Positions 17,279 through 25,074 of a stretch of DNA of 49,755 nt are shown one piece after another (within the stretch, counting starts at the first letter, position 1; each line of letters begins with the position of its first letter). A program made the position numbers and the translations under genes. This DNA is from an uncultured Verrucomicrobiota bacterium (GTDB lineage Bacteria; Verrucomicrobiota; Kiritimatiellia; CAIVKH01), in NCBI GenBank assembly GCA_937872895.1, contig CALMUP010000032.1, forward strand, positions 1-49,755. The letters are read 5' to 3'. The notes beneath the pieces are model-generated. The model made no database searches. It had not been told where the DNA came from and saw nothing but the letters and a program-made list of their open reading frames with translations.

Positions 17279-17466
17279 GTCCTGACCCTGATCATGGTCC
17301 CGGTCCTGTACGTGGCCTTCTTCAAGATCCGGCCGGACAGCACGCCGATCAAGGCGGATCCGGTGGCGGTATAACCCGCCCGCGGTGAGCGTTCCATATC
17401 GCCCCGGTTCGTGCACGCGACCGACGCGTACACGCCGATCCCGTCCGGCATGCCATCCTCCGCGAC
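17279..17466 (+). repeat. 188-bp direct repeat, copy 2 (displaced RND 3' end)
   Basis: A near-identical copy of 16432-16619. It still encodes the final residues of the RND pump in frame, up to the stop, but has no upstream gene attached, so it is a non-functional fragment. Substitutions include Thr to Ile and Glu to Asp near the C-terminus. Confidence 0.9.
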
Positions 17467-17700
17467 CGGGATCTGGGCGATCGTCCCGATCTCGCAGTGC
17501 TCGACCCTCCAGAAAGAGGGGTGACACGGAAACGAGGCGATCAGCCAGGGGCCGGAACGTTCACGCAAAACAATGGCATGCAATATCCTGCCTTCTTCAC
17601 ACACTCTTCGTTCGACCTCGAATTCACCGCGAAGCAGCTACATGGTATCGGCCATGCCGCGATTGATCCCCACATTCTCCGCAGAAAAAGCGGAGGTTCG
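17467..17700. other. Intergenic tract before the fic remnant
   Basis: No convincing gene is seen here, nor in 17213-17278. A plus-strand frame runs through this stretch into the fic fragment, but its first part lacks recognisable protein features. It may be remnant DNA from the insertion events around the toxin-antitoxin pair. Confidence 0.4.
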
Positions 17701-18027
17701 ATGTACATCCACGAGCGAAAAGAATGGCCGCCTTTTATCTGGGGTGAGGCTGGACAGTCAGGACTGCTGGCGGAAGTTCGCCATGAGCAAGGGCGTTTAC
17801 TCGGGCTCATGGGTTCGTTTGGATTTGGAACAAGGGAGGAGGTTTCCCTTCGTGTCCTGACCCAGGATGCCGTCAACACGGCCGAAATTGAAGGTGAGAC
17901 GTACAATCCTCGCTCCGTCCGCTCATCGATCGCCCGTGCGATTGCGGATATTCAAACCGATGTTTGTTTTAACCCGAAACCGAAGTTGGTTAACCGCAGA
18001 TTGCGCAGCGATCGCAGGGGGGAATGA
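17701..18027 (+). pseudogene. Truncated Fic-family protein (DUF4172 N-terminal domain only)
   Basis: The frame from the ATG at 17701 encodes 108 aa. The first ~81 match the DUF4172 domain that opens many Fic proteins: YIHERKEWPPFIW, LLAEVRHEQGRLLGLM, then TAEIEGETYNPRSVRSSIARAI. The TAEIEG segment fits the inhibitory-helix pattern (S/T)xxxE(G/N). Homology stops near 17943, and the remaining codons run into repeat sequence (element at 17992-18110). The catalytic FIC motif (HxFxxGNGR) is absent here and in the following sequence in all frames I read. An intact Fic protein would be about 370 aa and would AMPylate targets using ATP. This fragment keeps only the regulatory end, so I treat it as a broken gene whose 3' part was lost. 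Confidence 0.75.
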
Positions 18028-18110
18028 TCTGCACAATCCTGCCTTCCGTACCACCTGCGTAAACGGAGAGACCACCCATCCGCGAACATCCGCGCGATCC
18101 GCGGTTTAAA
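17992..18110. repeat. Inverted phased-repeat element, CGCAG/CCGCG variant
   Basis: The left arm has AACCGCAG then CGCAG at 18004 and 18013 (9-bp period). The right arm has ATCCGCG at 18078, 18088 and 18097 (9-10-bp period), ending GCGGTTTAAA. The arms face each other across about 60 bp. The design matches the CACGGAT elements, but the repeated core differs. It directly follows the truncated fic frame. Confidence 0.6.
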
Positions 18111-18172
18111 CTTCTACTTCAGGGTTGAAGGGGCCTGTGCGAAAGCGGTGTCCCGGATCCGCTTCGGGGAAT

Positions 18173-19819
18173 TCATCCGCGGTAGGCATGCAGCATCAGG
18201 GCGAGCAGGACCACGAATGCGACAAGGATGGTTGCACTGACCTCCCAGCGCCGCAGGAACCGTTCGCTGGTCTCGATACGCGCGCGCATGCAACGGAGCA
18301 GACCGTCGAGCGCGGGGGCGAGCTGGTAGATATCCCCGGCGGGAAGTCGGGGCAACCGGTCCCCCGCCCCCAGCCAGATCCCGAGCAGAACCCCCAGCCC
18401 GATCGGCCACGCGGCCTTCCACAGCTCGGGAAGGGCGAGCGCCTTGGCCAGCGAAATGGTGCCCGGAAGGGCATGGAACCACCACGGCGCGGCGAGGGCG
18501 GACAGCGCGAGCAGCAGCCAGGCGGTCATCATGGGCATGGTGCCGCCGCCGGGACCGGGGGCGGCTTTTTTCTGGGCCAGGCGGAAGATGAAAAAGGTCA
18601 TCAGGCAGGCCGTGGCGGCGGACGAAACCGTCGCGAGCAACGCGGGTGTACCGGGGCCGAGGATGTCCTTGACCGCGACCTTGGCCAGCATCCCGCCGGT
18701 GAAGGGCAGGCCGGCCAGGCCGGGCCCGATGAGCACCGCGGGCAGGATCCACGGGGCGAACCGGCTGTTCCCGCGCACTTCCGCGATGCCGGCGGCCAGG
18801 AACGAGCCGCCTTTCACCAGGGTGTGGTGCGCGGCATAAAACGCGAGCGGCAGGGTGATCGCCACCGCGTCGGGAATGGCCCCCAGGCTCATGCCCATGC
18901 CGCCAACCGCCGCGATGAACCCCATCTGGCTGACGCTGGAATAGGCCAGCACGCTTTTCGGATTTTTCTGGGTCAGGCCGACCGCGACCCCGAAGAACGC
19001 GGTGGCGAAGCCAAGGACCATCAGCCCGTATCCGCCGGGGAGTTCGGCGTGAAACGGAACAAAGGAAATCAACCCCATCACCCCCGCGTTGAGGATCGCG
19101 CCGCTGAGCACGGCGCTGGCCGGCGCGGGCGCCACCGAGTGGGCCAGCGGCAGCCAGCCATGGCCGGGAATCAAGCCGAGCTTGAGGGCAAAGGAGGAGG
19201 CCAGCAGCACCAGGGTGGCGGTGAACCAGGGCGAATCCGGCAGGGCGGCCACCGCCTCGGCGATCTGGAAACTCCCGCCGACCGGATTGTGCACCAGCAG
19301 GACCAGTCCCATCAGGAGCAAGGCCTCGCCCAGCAGCGCGAAGCCGATGTACACCTTGCCGGCGTGCCGGGCCTCCACGGTTTCCTCGTGAATCACCAGG
19401 CCGTAGGCGGAGAGGCTCGCCATGGCGTAAAACAGGAAGAAGGCTTGGACATCGGCGGCCATGAACACCCCGAGGTTGCCGGTGAGGGTGAGCAACCAGC
19501 AGGTCACGAAACGGAGGCGGTGCGGGTTGTCCGCGAGCCGTCGCGGCAGATCCAACGCGGCCAGCGACCACAGGAACGCGGAGACGCCGAGCAGGACCGC
19601 GCCGGGAGGGGTGATGGTCAGGTTGAAGGGCATCACCGCGGAAGGGGAAAGCGCCTGGAACCGTCCACCGGAAACAAACGCCGCCACCAGCGCGGGCAGC
19701 GGAGCGGTGGCCAGCCACGGCGTGATCCGCGCGACATTGCCCGGAACGGCACACAACGCGAGCAGCACCAGCGGCCACACGACGGCCGTCACGAGCAGGG
19801 ATTGCGCGACGAATTCCAT
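18173..19819 (-). CDS. Second MrpD/NuoL-like antiporter subunit (MbsH'-like), TM5 Glu absent
   Basis: Polytopic protein of 548 aa with about 14 helices, from the proton-conducting antiporter-like family (NuoL/M/N, MrpA/MrpD, HyfB). Diagnostic segments are KLGLIPGHGWLPLAHSVAP with the TM7 lysine (K213), and LTQKNPKSVLAYSSVSQMG. The TM5 position normally Glu (FWELMSLxSY) reads FYAMASLSAY, with Ala132 in its place, and the TM8 Lys/His position is Asn244. The C-terminus adds an amphipathic stretch (ARIETSERFLRRWE) and a last helix, as in MrpA/NuoL-type long subunits. The start overlaps the preceding gene stop as TGATG. It is the last gene of the mrp-like operon. It probably replaces the missing MrpA N-terminal half in the complex, perhaps structurally or with altered proton coupling. 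Confidence 0.9.
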   Translation of the reverse strand: MEFVAQSLLVTAVVWPLVLLALCAVPGNVARITPWLATAPLPALVAAFVSGGRFQALSPSAVMPFNLTITPPGAVLLGVSAFLWSLAALDLPRRLADNPHRLRFVTCWLLTLTGNLGVFMAADVQAFFLFYAMASLSAYGLVIHEETVEARHAGKVYIGFALLGEALLLMGLVLLVHNPVGGSFQIAEAVAALPDSPWFTATLVLLASSFALKLGLIPGHGWLPLAHSVAPAPASAVLSGAILNAGVMGLISFVPFHAELPGGYGLMVLGFATAFFGVAVGLTQKNPKSVLAYSSVSQMGFIAAVGGMGMSLGAIPDAVAITLPLAFYAAHHTLVKGGSFLAAGIAEVRGNSRFAPWILPAVLIGPGLAGLPFTGGMLAKVAVKDILGPGTPALLATVSSAATACLMTFFIFRLAQKKAAPGPGGGTMPMMTAWLLLALSALAAPWWFHALPGTISLAKALALPELWKAAWPIGLGVLLGIWLGAGDRLPRLPAGDIYQLAPALDGLLRCMRARIETSERFLRRWEVSATILVAFVVLLALMLHAYRG

Positions 19820-21345
19820 CACGGCCGGGCCTCCAGGGGGGCAGGCCGTCCGATCTCCAGCGTGCGTGTCGTGACGCCCGGGAACATCCCGATCCACAGC
19901 GCGATGACGGCCAGCGCCAGCACCAGCCATTCGCGGATACGCGAGACCGGCGCGAGGGGCTGGAACGAAAGCGGGGCCGGGCTGATGCAGGACGAGAGGG
20001 CGCGGAACATGTAGGCGCCGGTCAGCAGACCACCCGCCAGGATCACCACGACCCAGGGCCATTGGGCGGACAACACCGCGGAGCTGAGCAGTTGTCCCTT
20101 GGCAATGAAGCCGCCGGTGGGCGGCACACCCACCAGCGAGAGGGCGGCAAGCACGAAGGCGATGGTGGCCACCGGCATCGTTTTCATGACCCCGCGGAGT
20201 TCGGCGAGCCGGTCATGCCCGCACGCGGCGACGATCATGCCGGCGGTCATGAACATCGAGGCCTTGGCAAATCCGTGGGAGAGGATATGGAAGACACCTC
20301 CGGAGAGGGCCCGTTCGAATCCCGCGCCCTTGGCGAGCGGGAAGATGAGAAACAGGTAGCCGATCTGGGCGGCGGTGGAGTACGCGATCAGCAATTTGAG
20401 GCGGGTCTGACGGACGGCGAGCACGCCACAGATGAGCACCGCGCCCGCGCCGAGCACGCCCACCGCCTGCGCGCCGGGGGTGCCGGTGAACGCCGGCGCC
20501 AGGTCGAACCAGATCCGGAGGATGAGGAAAAACGAGCCCTTCACCACCAGCGCGGACAGCAGGGCGCTCGCCGCCGGGGTCGCGCCGGAATGCGCGGGCG
20601 GCAGCCACAGGTGCATGGGAAACAGCGCGGTCTTGGCCATCAGTCCGACCGTCATCAGGGCGACACTCAGGGCCACCACCCAGTCCCGGTTCACCGCGGC
20701 GGCGAGCCGCGTCAGGTCCATCGTGCCGTAGTGGCTGTAGAGCAATGCGGTTCCCAGCAGGTAGAGCATCGACCCCATCAGGGCGAACAGCAGGTAGCGC
20801 AGGCCCGCCATCACGGTGCCCTTCTTGCCTTCCAGGTACACGAGCGGGATGGCCGCGAACGCGATCAGTTCCAGCGCGACGTAGAGGTTGAAGAGATCAT
20901 GGCCGAGGAAGATGGAATTCAGCGAGGCCCAGATCGCCAGCAGCATTACCCAGAACACCAGCGACGTGCGCGTCTCGGGGGCACCGGCGGGAACCCGGAA
21001 GTCCCTCGGTGCATAGAGGGCCACCGCCGCCACCAGCAGGGCGGTCGTGACCAGCATCAGCACGGATAACCCGTCCGCCCGCAGCATCAACCCGAGCGGG
21101 GGTTCCCAGCCGCCGACCCGTTCCACCAGGGCGGTGCGGGTCGTCCAGACCCGGTGGGCGATCGCCCCGGTGATGAACAGGCCGGGCACGAGGGACGCCA
21201 GCGTGATGGCGCGGCCGAAGCGGCCCCCCGTCAGGACGATGAGCAGCAGGGCCACGATGGGCAGCAGGATCGCCAGCACGAGAAGGTCCCCGCCGCCGTG
21301 GGGGCGGGAGGCGGTTTCGAGAAGCGAATGGAGCGTGTGCATCAT
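19819..21345 (-). CDS. mrpD: Mrp-type Na+/H+ antiporter subunit D
   Basis: Polytopic protein of 508 aa of the MrpD/NuoN-like family. It keeps the residues expected for proton movement: TM5 Glu159 in YVALELIAFAAIPLVYLEG, a TM7 Lys in LMAKTALFPMHLWLPPAHS, and a TM8 Lys in LLSALVVKGSFF. Typical segments also include LIAYSTAAQIGYLF and GFAKASMFMTAGMIV. In Mrp complexes MrpD is one of the two large ion-translocating subunits in the inner membrane. The start overlaps the mrpC end by 4 nt (ATGA), and its own stop overlaps the next start by one base. An alternative ATG lies one codon downstream. Confidence 0.94.
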   Translation of the reverse strand: MMHTLHSLLETASRPHGGGDLLVLAILLPIVALLLIVLTGGRFGRAITLASLVPGLFITGAIAHRVWTTRTALVERVGGWEPPLGLMLRADGLSVLMLVTTALLVAAVALYAPRDFRVPAGAPETRTSLVFWVMLLAIWASLNSIFLGHDLFNLYVALELIAFAAIPLVYLEGKKGTVMAGLRYLLFALMGSMLYLLGTALLYSHYGTMDLTRLAAAVNRDWVVALSVALMTVGLMAKTALFPMHLWLPPAHSGATPAASALLSALVVKGSFFLILRIWFDLAPAFTGTPGAQAVGVLGAGAVLICGVLAVRQTRLKLLIAYSTAAQIGYLFLIFPLAKGAGFERALSGGVFHILSHGFAKASMFMTAGMIVAACGHDRLAELRGVMKTMPVATIAFVLAALSLVGVPPTGGFIAKGQLLSSAVLSAQWPWVVVILAGGLLTGAYMFRALSSCISPAPLSFQPLAPVSRIREWLVLALAVIALWIGMFPGVTTRTLEIGRPAPLEARP

Positions 21346-21689
21346 GGGCGTGGAGGGGCGGCCGGGTCGGGCGCATCCGCGGGCGGGTCGTCCGGAAAGG
21401 TGCTTTCGCCGGTGTCGGACTTCAGTTTCAGCGCCATCGTCACCGCCAGGGCCGAGGCGGAAAAGGCGACCACGATGCCGGTGATCACGAAGGCGTGCGG
21501 GACCGGATCGCCGTCAATTCCGGCGGCTGCGCCGCGCCGCGCGATGACCCCGAACAGCAGGAAGACCCCGGTGCCGACGAGGTTGAAGGCGAGGATTTTC
21601 CGCAGCAGCATCGGATGGGTGATCACACCGAACAGACCCAGTCCGATCAGCAGCGCGGCGGCGATTCCAAACCATTCGGTGGTATTCAT
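21342..21689 (-). CDS. mrpC: Mrp-type antiporter subunit C (NuoK-like)
   Basis: Small membrane protein of 115 aa with three hydrophobic helices: TEWFGIAAALLIGLGLFGV, LLRKILAFNLVGTGVFLLFG, and PHAFVITGIVVAFSASALAV. The PHAFVITGIVV motif is typical of MrpC/NuoK proteins (PQALVLTAIVI-type). MrpC packs beside MrpD in the complex and carries part of the lateral proton path. A charged, Pro/Asp-rich tail of about 25 residues follows the last helix. The ATG at 21689 is chosen because it overlaps the upstream stop (ATGA) and begins at the first helix; longer frames upstream have no membrane character. Confidence 0.93.
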   Translation of the reverse strand: MNTTEWFGIAAALLIGLGLFGVITHPMLLRKILAFNLVGTGVFLLFGVIARRGAAAGIDGDPVPHAFVITGIVVAFSASALAVTMALKLKSDTGESTFPDDPPADAPDPAAPPRP

Positions 21690-22630
21690 GGGGTGGCGGG
21701 GCGTTCGGGGGGGCCGAGCACGAGCAGGCACAAGGTCACGCCAATCGACACGGTGGAGGCGGCTTCGATCAGGAGGATGCATGCCTTGACGAAGCCGGGT
21801 GGATAGGCGAAGAGGCCGCTCGACACGACGAGGCCCAGGAGGCCGATGCCGGCAAAGACCAAGGGACCGAGCACGATCGCCAGCCGCAAGCGCAGGCGGG
21901 AGAGGACCGGTGCATCGATCAAGCCCGCCTGCAGGGTCAGCAGCCACATGGCGGCCAGCAGGGTGCCGGCCTGGAACTTGCCGCCAGGTTCGTCCGCACC
22001 CACCCAGAACAGGTAGATGGCGATCAGCACACCGAAGGGGGGAAGCAACCGGGCGAGAAAGGCCAGGTTCCCGTCAGGCTCCGGGATCTGCACCGGCCCC
22101 GGACGTCCGCCCCACATCGCATCGGAGGTCAACCCCCAGATCGCGACCAGCGCGAGGACCAGGACCACGGTTTCCAGGAAGGTGTCCCAGGCCCGGAAGG
22201 CCAGCAGCACGCCGGTGACCGGGTTGCCCACGTGCGTGGCCGGGAGTGCCTCCATGGCCAGGGGCGCGAGCGAGGGTGCGGGATGCGGCAGGGAAAGGAC
22301 GAGGACGATCAGCGCGGCGGTCAGGCCCGCGCAGGCCAGGGCGGCCAGCCCGTGCGAGGCGGGGCCGGTGCGCCGCGTTTCGGCGGCGTGATCGGCATGG
22401 CGCAGGCGGGAGGCGGCCCGCAGGAGCAGGGCCCCGGTGATTCCGCCGCCCAGCGCGGCCTCGGTCAGGGCGACGTCGATCGAACCCAGGGCCACCCAGG
22501 CCAATCCCAGCAGCAGTCCATAGACGATGAACGCGGTGATCGCGCTGAAGGTGTCGCGGGTGAACACGGAGGTTGCAGCCACCGCAAGGAAAAGCAGGAT
22601 TAGTCCGCCATGCAGGATGGCCTCGCTCAT
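21686..22630 (-). CDS. Fusion of MrpA C-terminal (DUF4040) and MrpB domains
   Basis: Membrane protein of 314 aa. Residues ~1-75 match DUF4040, the MbhD/MrpA C-terminal part (TFSAITAFIVYGLLLGLAWVALGSIDVALTEAALG). The middle (about 90-180) resembles the MbhE-like linker with a THVGNPVTGVLLAFRAWDTFLET segment. Residues ~190-310 match MnhB/MrpB (FLARLLPPFGVLIAIYLFWVG, PGGKFQAGTLLAAMWLL, KACILLIEAASTVSIG). In Bacillus Mrp the first part is the end of MrpA and the last is MrpB; in archaeal MBH they are MbhD, MbhE and MbhF. Having all three in one chain is a domain rearrangement worth noting. It overlaps both neighbours by 4 nt. Confidence 0.88.
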   Translation of the reverse strand: MSEAILHGGLILLFLAVAATSVFTRDTFSAITAFIVYGLLLGLAWVALGSIDVALTEAALGGGITGALLLRAASRLRHADHAAETRRTGPASHGLAALACAGLTAALIVLVLSLPHPAPSLAPLAMEALPATHVGNPVTGVLLAFRAWDTFLETVVLVLALVAIWGLTSDAMWGGRPGPVQIPEPDGNLAFLARLLPPFGVLIAIYLFWVGADEPGGKFQAGTLLAAMWLLTLQAGLIDAPVLSRLRLRLAIVLGPLVFAGIGLLGLVVSSGLFAYPPGFVKACILLIEAASTVSIGVTLCLLVLGPPERPATP

Positions 22631-22923
22631 GGCTCCACCTCGCCTTGCTTGCGGACCAGCACCGCGATGAGCTGGGAAACGGTGCCCGCGGAAACCTGGA
22701 CGAGGAACCAGACCAGCACCAGCTTCAACCCGTCCAGGGGTCCGTCCACCCGGGGCAGGATCCCCAGCACGACAAGCCCGAGGCCGAGGTTGTCGGCCTT
22801 GGTGAGGGCGTGCAGGCGGCTCAAGGTGGTGGGAAGCCGGAGCATGCCGATGCTTCCGGCAAAAAAGAAGAAGACCCCGGCGAACACCATCACGACGGTG
22901 AAAAGGTCAAGGAGGGCGTTCAT
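22627..22923 (-). CDS. mrpG: Mrp-type antiporter subunit G
   Basis: Membrane protein of 98 aa with three helices and the MnhG/PhaG signature GSIGMLRLPTTLSRLHALTKADNLG (positions about 24-48). MrpG belongs to the small-subunit bundle (E, F, G) at the edge of the antiporter complex. It overlaps both mrpF (ATGA) and the DUF4040-MrpB gene (ATGA), so the whole set is translationally coupled. Length is typical. Confidence 0.94.
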   Translation of the reverse strand: MNALLDLFTVVMVFAGVFFFFAGSIGMLRLPTTLSRLHALTKADNLGLGLVVLGILPRVDGPLDGLKLVLVWFLVQVSAGTVSQLIAVLVRKQGEVEP

Positions 22924-23195
22924 TCCCTGGACTCCGCAGGCCGGGGGGGTTGGGCGCTTTTGACAAAGGCCACCGAGGCGAAGGCGGCGAGCAGCGCGAG
23001 GGTCAGGGCCACGTCGATGGCGGCGGGACCGGCGCCCGAGACGGCCAGCAGGAGCATCACGGCGATCCCTCCGGTGCCGATCAACTGCACCGCCATCATG
23101 CGATCCGCATCCCGGGAACCGCGGAAGATGCGGATCAGCCCGAGCGCCACGGCGATCACCACCAGTCCGGCCGCACTGCGGAGAACCTCATCCAT
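22920..23195 (-). CDS. mrpF: Mrp-type antiporter subunit F
   Basis: Membrane protein of 91 aa with three hydrophobic helices and the MrpF core RIFRGSRDADRMMAVQLIGT followed by AIDVALTLALLAAFASVAF. MrpF is a small subunit required for assembly of the complex. The ATG at 23195 is chosen because it begins just before the first helix and overlaps the mrpE stop by 8 nt; the longer frame to 23258 adds a basic stretch not seen in the family. Confidence 0.92.
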   Translation of the reverse strand: MDEVLRSAAGLVVIAVALGLIRIFRGSRDADRMMAVQLIGTGGIAVMLLLAVSGAGPAAIDVALTLALLAAFASVAFVKSAQPPRPAESRE

Positions 23196-23742
23196 GCTCA
23201 CCGCCCTGGTCCGTCGTGATGGCGCGCAACAGGACGGCCTCATTCGCCGCCAGGCCATCCGCGACCGGCTGGCGGGTGTCGAGCGCGTGGAAGACCGGCG
23301 ATCCGTCCGGCTCCGGCTCCACGGCGAGGGTTCCCGGGGTCAGGCTGTTGTAACTCCGGTAGAAGGCGCGGAGGGCCTCGCCGGGAATGCGGGTGCGGTG
23401 GGCGACGAATCCCGGTTGTATCCGCAGTTGCGGACGCAGGACCACCCGGGCGATGTCCCCGCCGGCCACCAGCGAATCGCGGATGAAGCAGGCACCCAGC
23501 CGGAGCAGTCCGGCCGGACGCCAGCGCAGGCCGTGTCCGGGCAGCAGCTTCGCGCTCAACCAGCCTGAAACCAGGGCCGCCGGTATTCCGACCCACCGCT
23601 CCGGGGCCTCCGCTCCGGCCACCGCGAGCCACACGACGTAGAACAGGAGGATTCTGGCCAGGAGGGACGGAAGCCGCTCGGGAATGGCGTCAGCGCGGCG
23701 CTCTCCCGTGACACCGGCTTGGGCTGGAGCGTTCTGTTTCAT
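23188..23742 (-). CDS. mrpE: Mrp-type antiporter subunit E
   Basis: Protein of 184 aa in the MnhE/MrpE family. Two helices lie near the N-terminus (LLARILLFYVVWLAVAG and WVGIPAALVSGWLSAKLLP), followed by the family segment FIRDSLVAGGDIARVVLRP. A cytoplasmic C-terminal region contains FYRSYNSLTPGTLAVE, matching the conserved NSITLTPGT-type motif, and an HALD element. MrpE is an assembly subunit. It is the first antiporter gene and starts 24 nt after the TolC-type gene stop. No Shine-Dalgarno is obvious. Confidence 0.92.
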   Translation of the reverse strand: MKQNAPAQAGVTGERRADAIPERLPSLLARILLFYVVWLAVAGAEAPERWVGIPAALVSGWLSAKLLPGHGLRWRPAGLLRLGACFIRDSLVAGGDIARVVLRPQLRIQPGFVAHRTRIPGEALRAFYRSYNSLTPGTLAVEPEPDGSPVFHALDTRQPVADGLAANEAVLLRAITTDQGGEHG

Positions 23743-23766
23743 GAACGGAACGGGATGGATGGTTCC

Positions 23767-25074
23767 TCACTCCGCATCGGGGGGGAGGAGGAGGCCGCGT
23801 GCGCGCTGGAGGTCGATCCAACCCTGTTCGCGGGTCAGCCGGGCCTGCATGGCGAGGGCTTCGGCGTTGGTGAAGTCGCGCTGGGCTTCGTTGAGGCGGA
23901 GGAGGTTTTCCTGTCCGGCGCGGAAGGCTTTCTCGACCAGGTTCCGGTTTTCGAGGCTGAGCGCCAGGGTTTCGCCGGTGATCTGTTCGGCTCTCACGGC
24001 GGCCGCGTAGTCGGTAAGCGCGGTGGCAAGGCGGGAGTAGGCCTGCAGGAGCACGGAGCGAGCACCGGCCTCGGCCTCCCGCAGGGCGGATTCGGCTTCC
24101 TCGACGCGACCGCGGCGATCGCCGCCATCCCACAGGCTCCACGCGATTTGTGCGCCGACCACCGTGCCAAAGTCGTCGCTCTCAAACCCGGGATCATCCT
24201 TGCGGACACCGGCGAGATCGCCAAAGGCGGAGATCGTGGGGCGGTAGTCCCCGCGGGCGATCCCGATCGAGGCCCGGGCGGCTTCGACCTGGGCCTGGGC
24301 CTGACGGAGGACGGGGAGGAACTCGAGGGCTTCGTTCCAGGCGCTTTCCAATTCCGGCGCGGGGAGCGCGGCGGCGTTCAGATCCACCGGCGCGGGAGGA
24401 GGAAGCGTATCCGTGGCCTCCAGCCCCAGCAGGGCGCCGAGGGCGGCCATGGCGGCTTCGAAGTCCGCCTGGGCGCTGACCGCGGCGTTTTCCGCGCCCA
24501 GCCGGCGGATGTCGAAATTCAATCGGTCCGCGCGGGATGCGTCGCCGGCGGCTTCGCGGATGCGGACATCCTCGAGTTGGCGGTTCTGGAACGCGGCATC
24601 CGCGTTCGCGATGCGGAGGTTTTCGCGGGCGAGCTGGGCGGTGGTGAAGGCGCGACCGACATTGGCCAGCAGGTCCAGGCGCGCGTCGCGCTGGCTGAAG
24701 GCGGCGGCCTCGGCGCCGAAGGTCGCGGCGTCGAGGCGGGCCCGGCGGGTGCCGCCGTCCCAGAGCAGGTAGGTGGCGCGGAGCGCGGCCCCGAACTCAT
24801 CGTCCGACCCGTCGAGGGCGGGATTGAGCTCGCGGAGGGCGTCGCTGTAGTTGATCCGTGCGCCGGAACCGGTGGCGTCGAGGCGGGGCTGGTACGCGCT
24901 GCGGGCCTGGCGGGCGCGGGCGAGGGCCTGTTCGGAGCGCGCGGCAACGATGGCTTCGGTGGGGCTCTCGGCCAGGGCGATACGCCAGGCCTGTTCCAGC
25001 GTCAGGACTTCCTGGGCCTGGATACAGGGGACGGCGAGACAACCAAGAACCATCAAGCAGGATAGTGTCTTCAT
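23767..25074 (-). CDS. TolC-family outer-membrane efflux protein
   Basis: Exported protein of 435 aa with a signal peptide (CLMVLGCLAVPCIQAQ) and the two-fold OEP repeat of TolC-like channels: EQAWRIALAESPTEAIVAAR near residue 30, and a second repeat near 250 starting EALEFLPVLRQAQAQVEAAR. Long Ala/Arg/Glu-rich helices form the periplasmic tunnel, with barrel strands such as FGTVVGAQIAWSLWDGGDRR. It would trimerise in the outer membrane and serve an RND or ABC exporter. The adaptor/RND pair at 12297-16527 lacks its own channel and is a candidate partner. It lies immediately before mrpE on the same strand with a 24-nt gap, an unusual association that may simply reflect shared transcription. 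Confidence 0.9.
   Translation of the reverse strand: MKTLSCLMVLGCLAVPCIQAQEVLTLEQAWRIALAESPTEAIVAARSEQALARARQARSAYQPRLDATGSGARINYSDALRELNPALDGSDDEFGAALRATYLLWDGGTRRARLDAATFGAEAAAFSQRDARLDLLANVGRAFTTAQLARENLRIANADAAFQNRQLEDVRIREAAGDASRADRLNFDIRRLGAENAAVSAQADFEAAMAALGALLGLEATDTLPPPAPVDLNAAALPAPELESAWNEALEFLPVLRQAQAQVEAARASIGIARGDYRPTISAFGDLAGVRKDDPGFESDDFGTVVGAQIAWSLWDGGDRRGRVEEAESALREAEAGARSVLLQAYSRLATALTDYAAAVRAEQITGETLALSLENRNLVEKAFRAGQENLLRLNEAQRDFTNAEALAMQARLTREQGWIDLQRARGLLLPPDAE

Noticed and set aside
17113-17604. 163-codon minus-strand frame across the second 188-bp repeat
   Set aside because: Most of it is antisense to the toxin gene and the duplicated RND end; the same words appear antisense to the intact RND gene, so it follows the duplication rather than encoding a protein.
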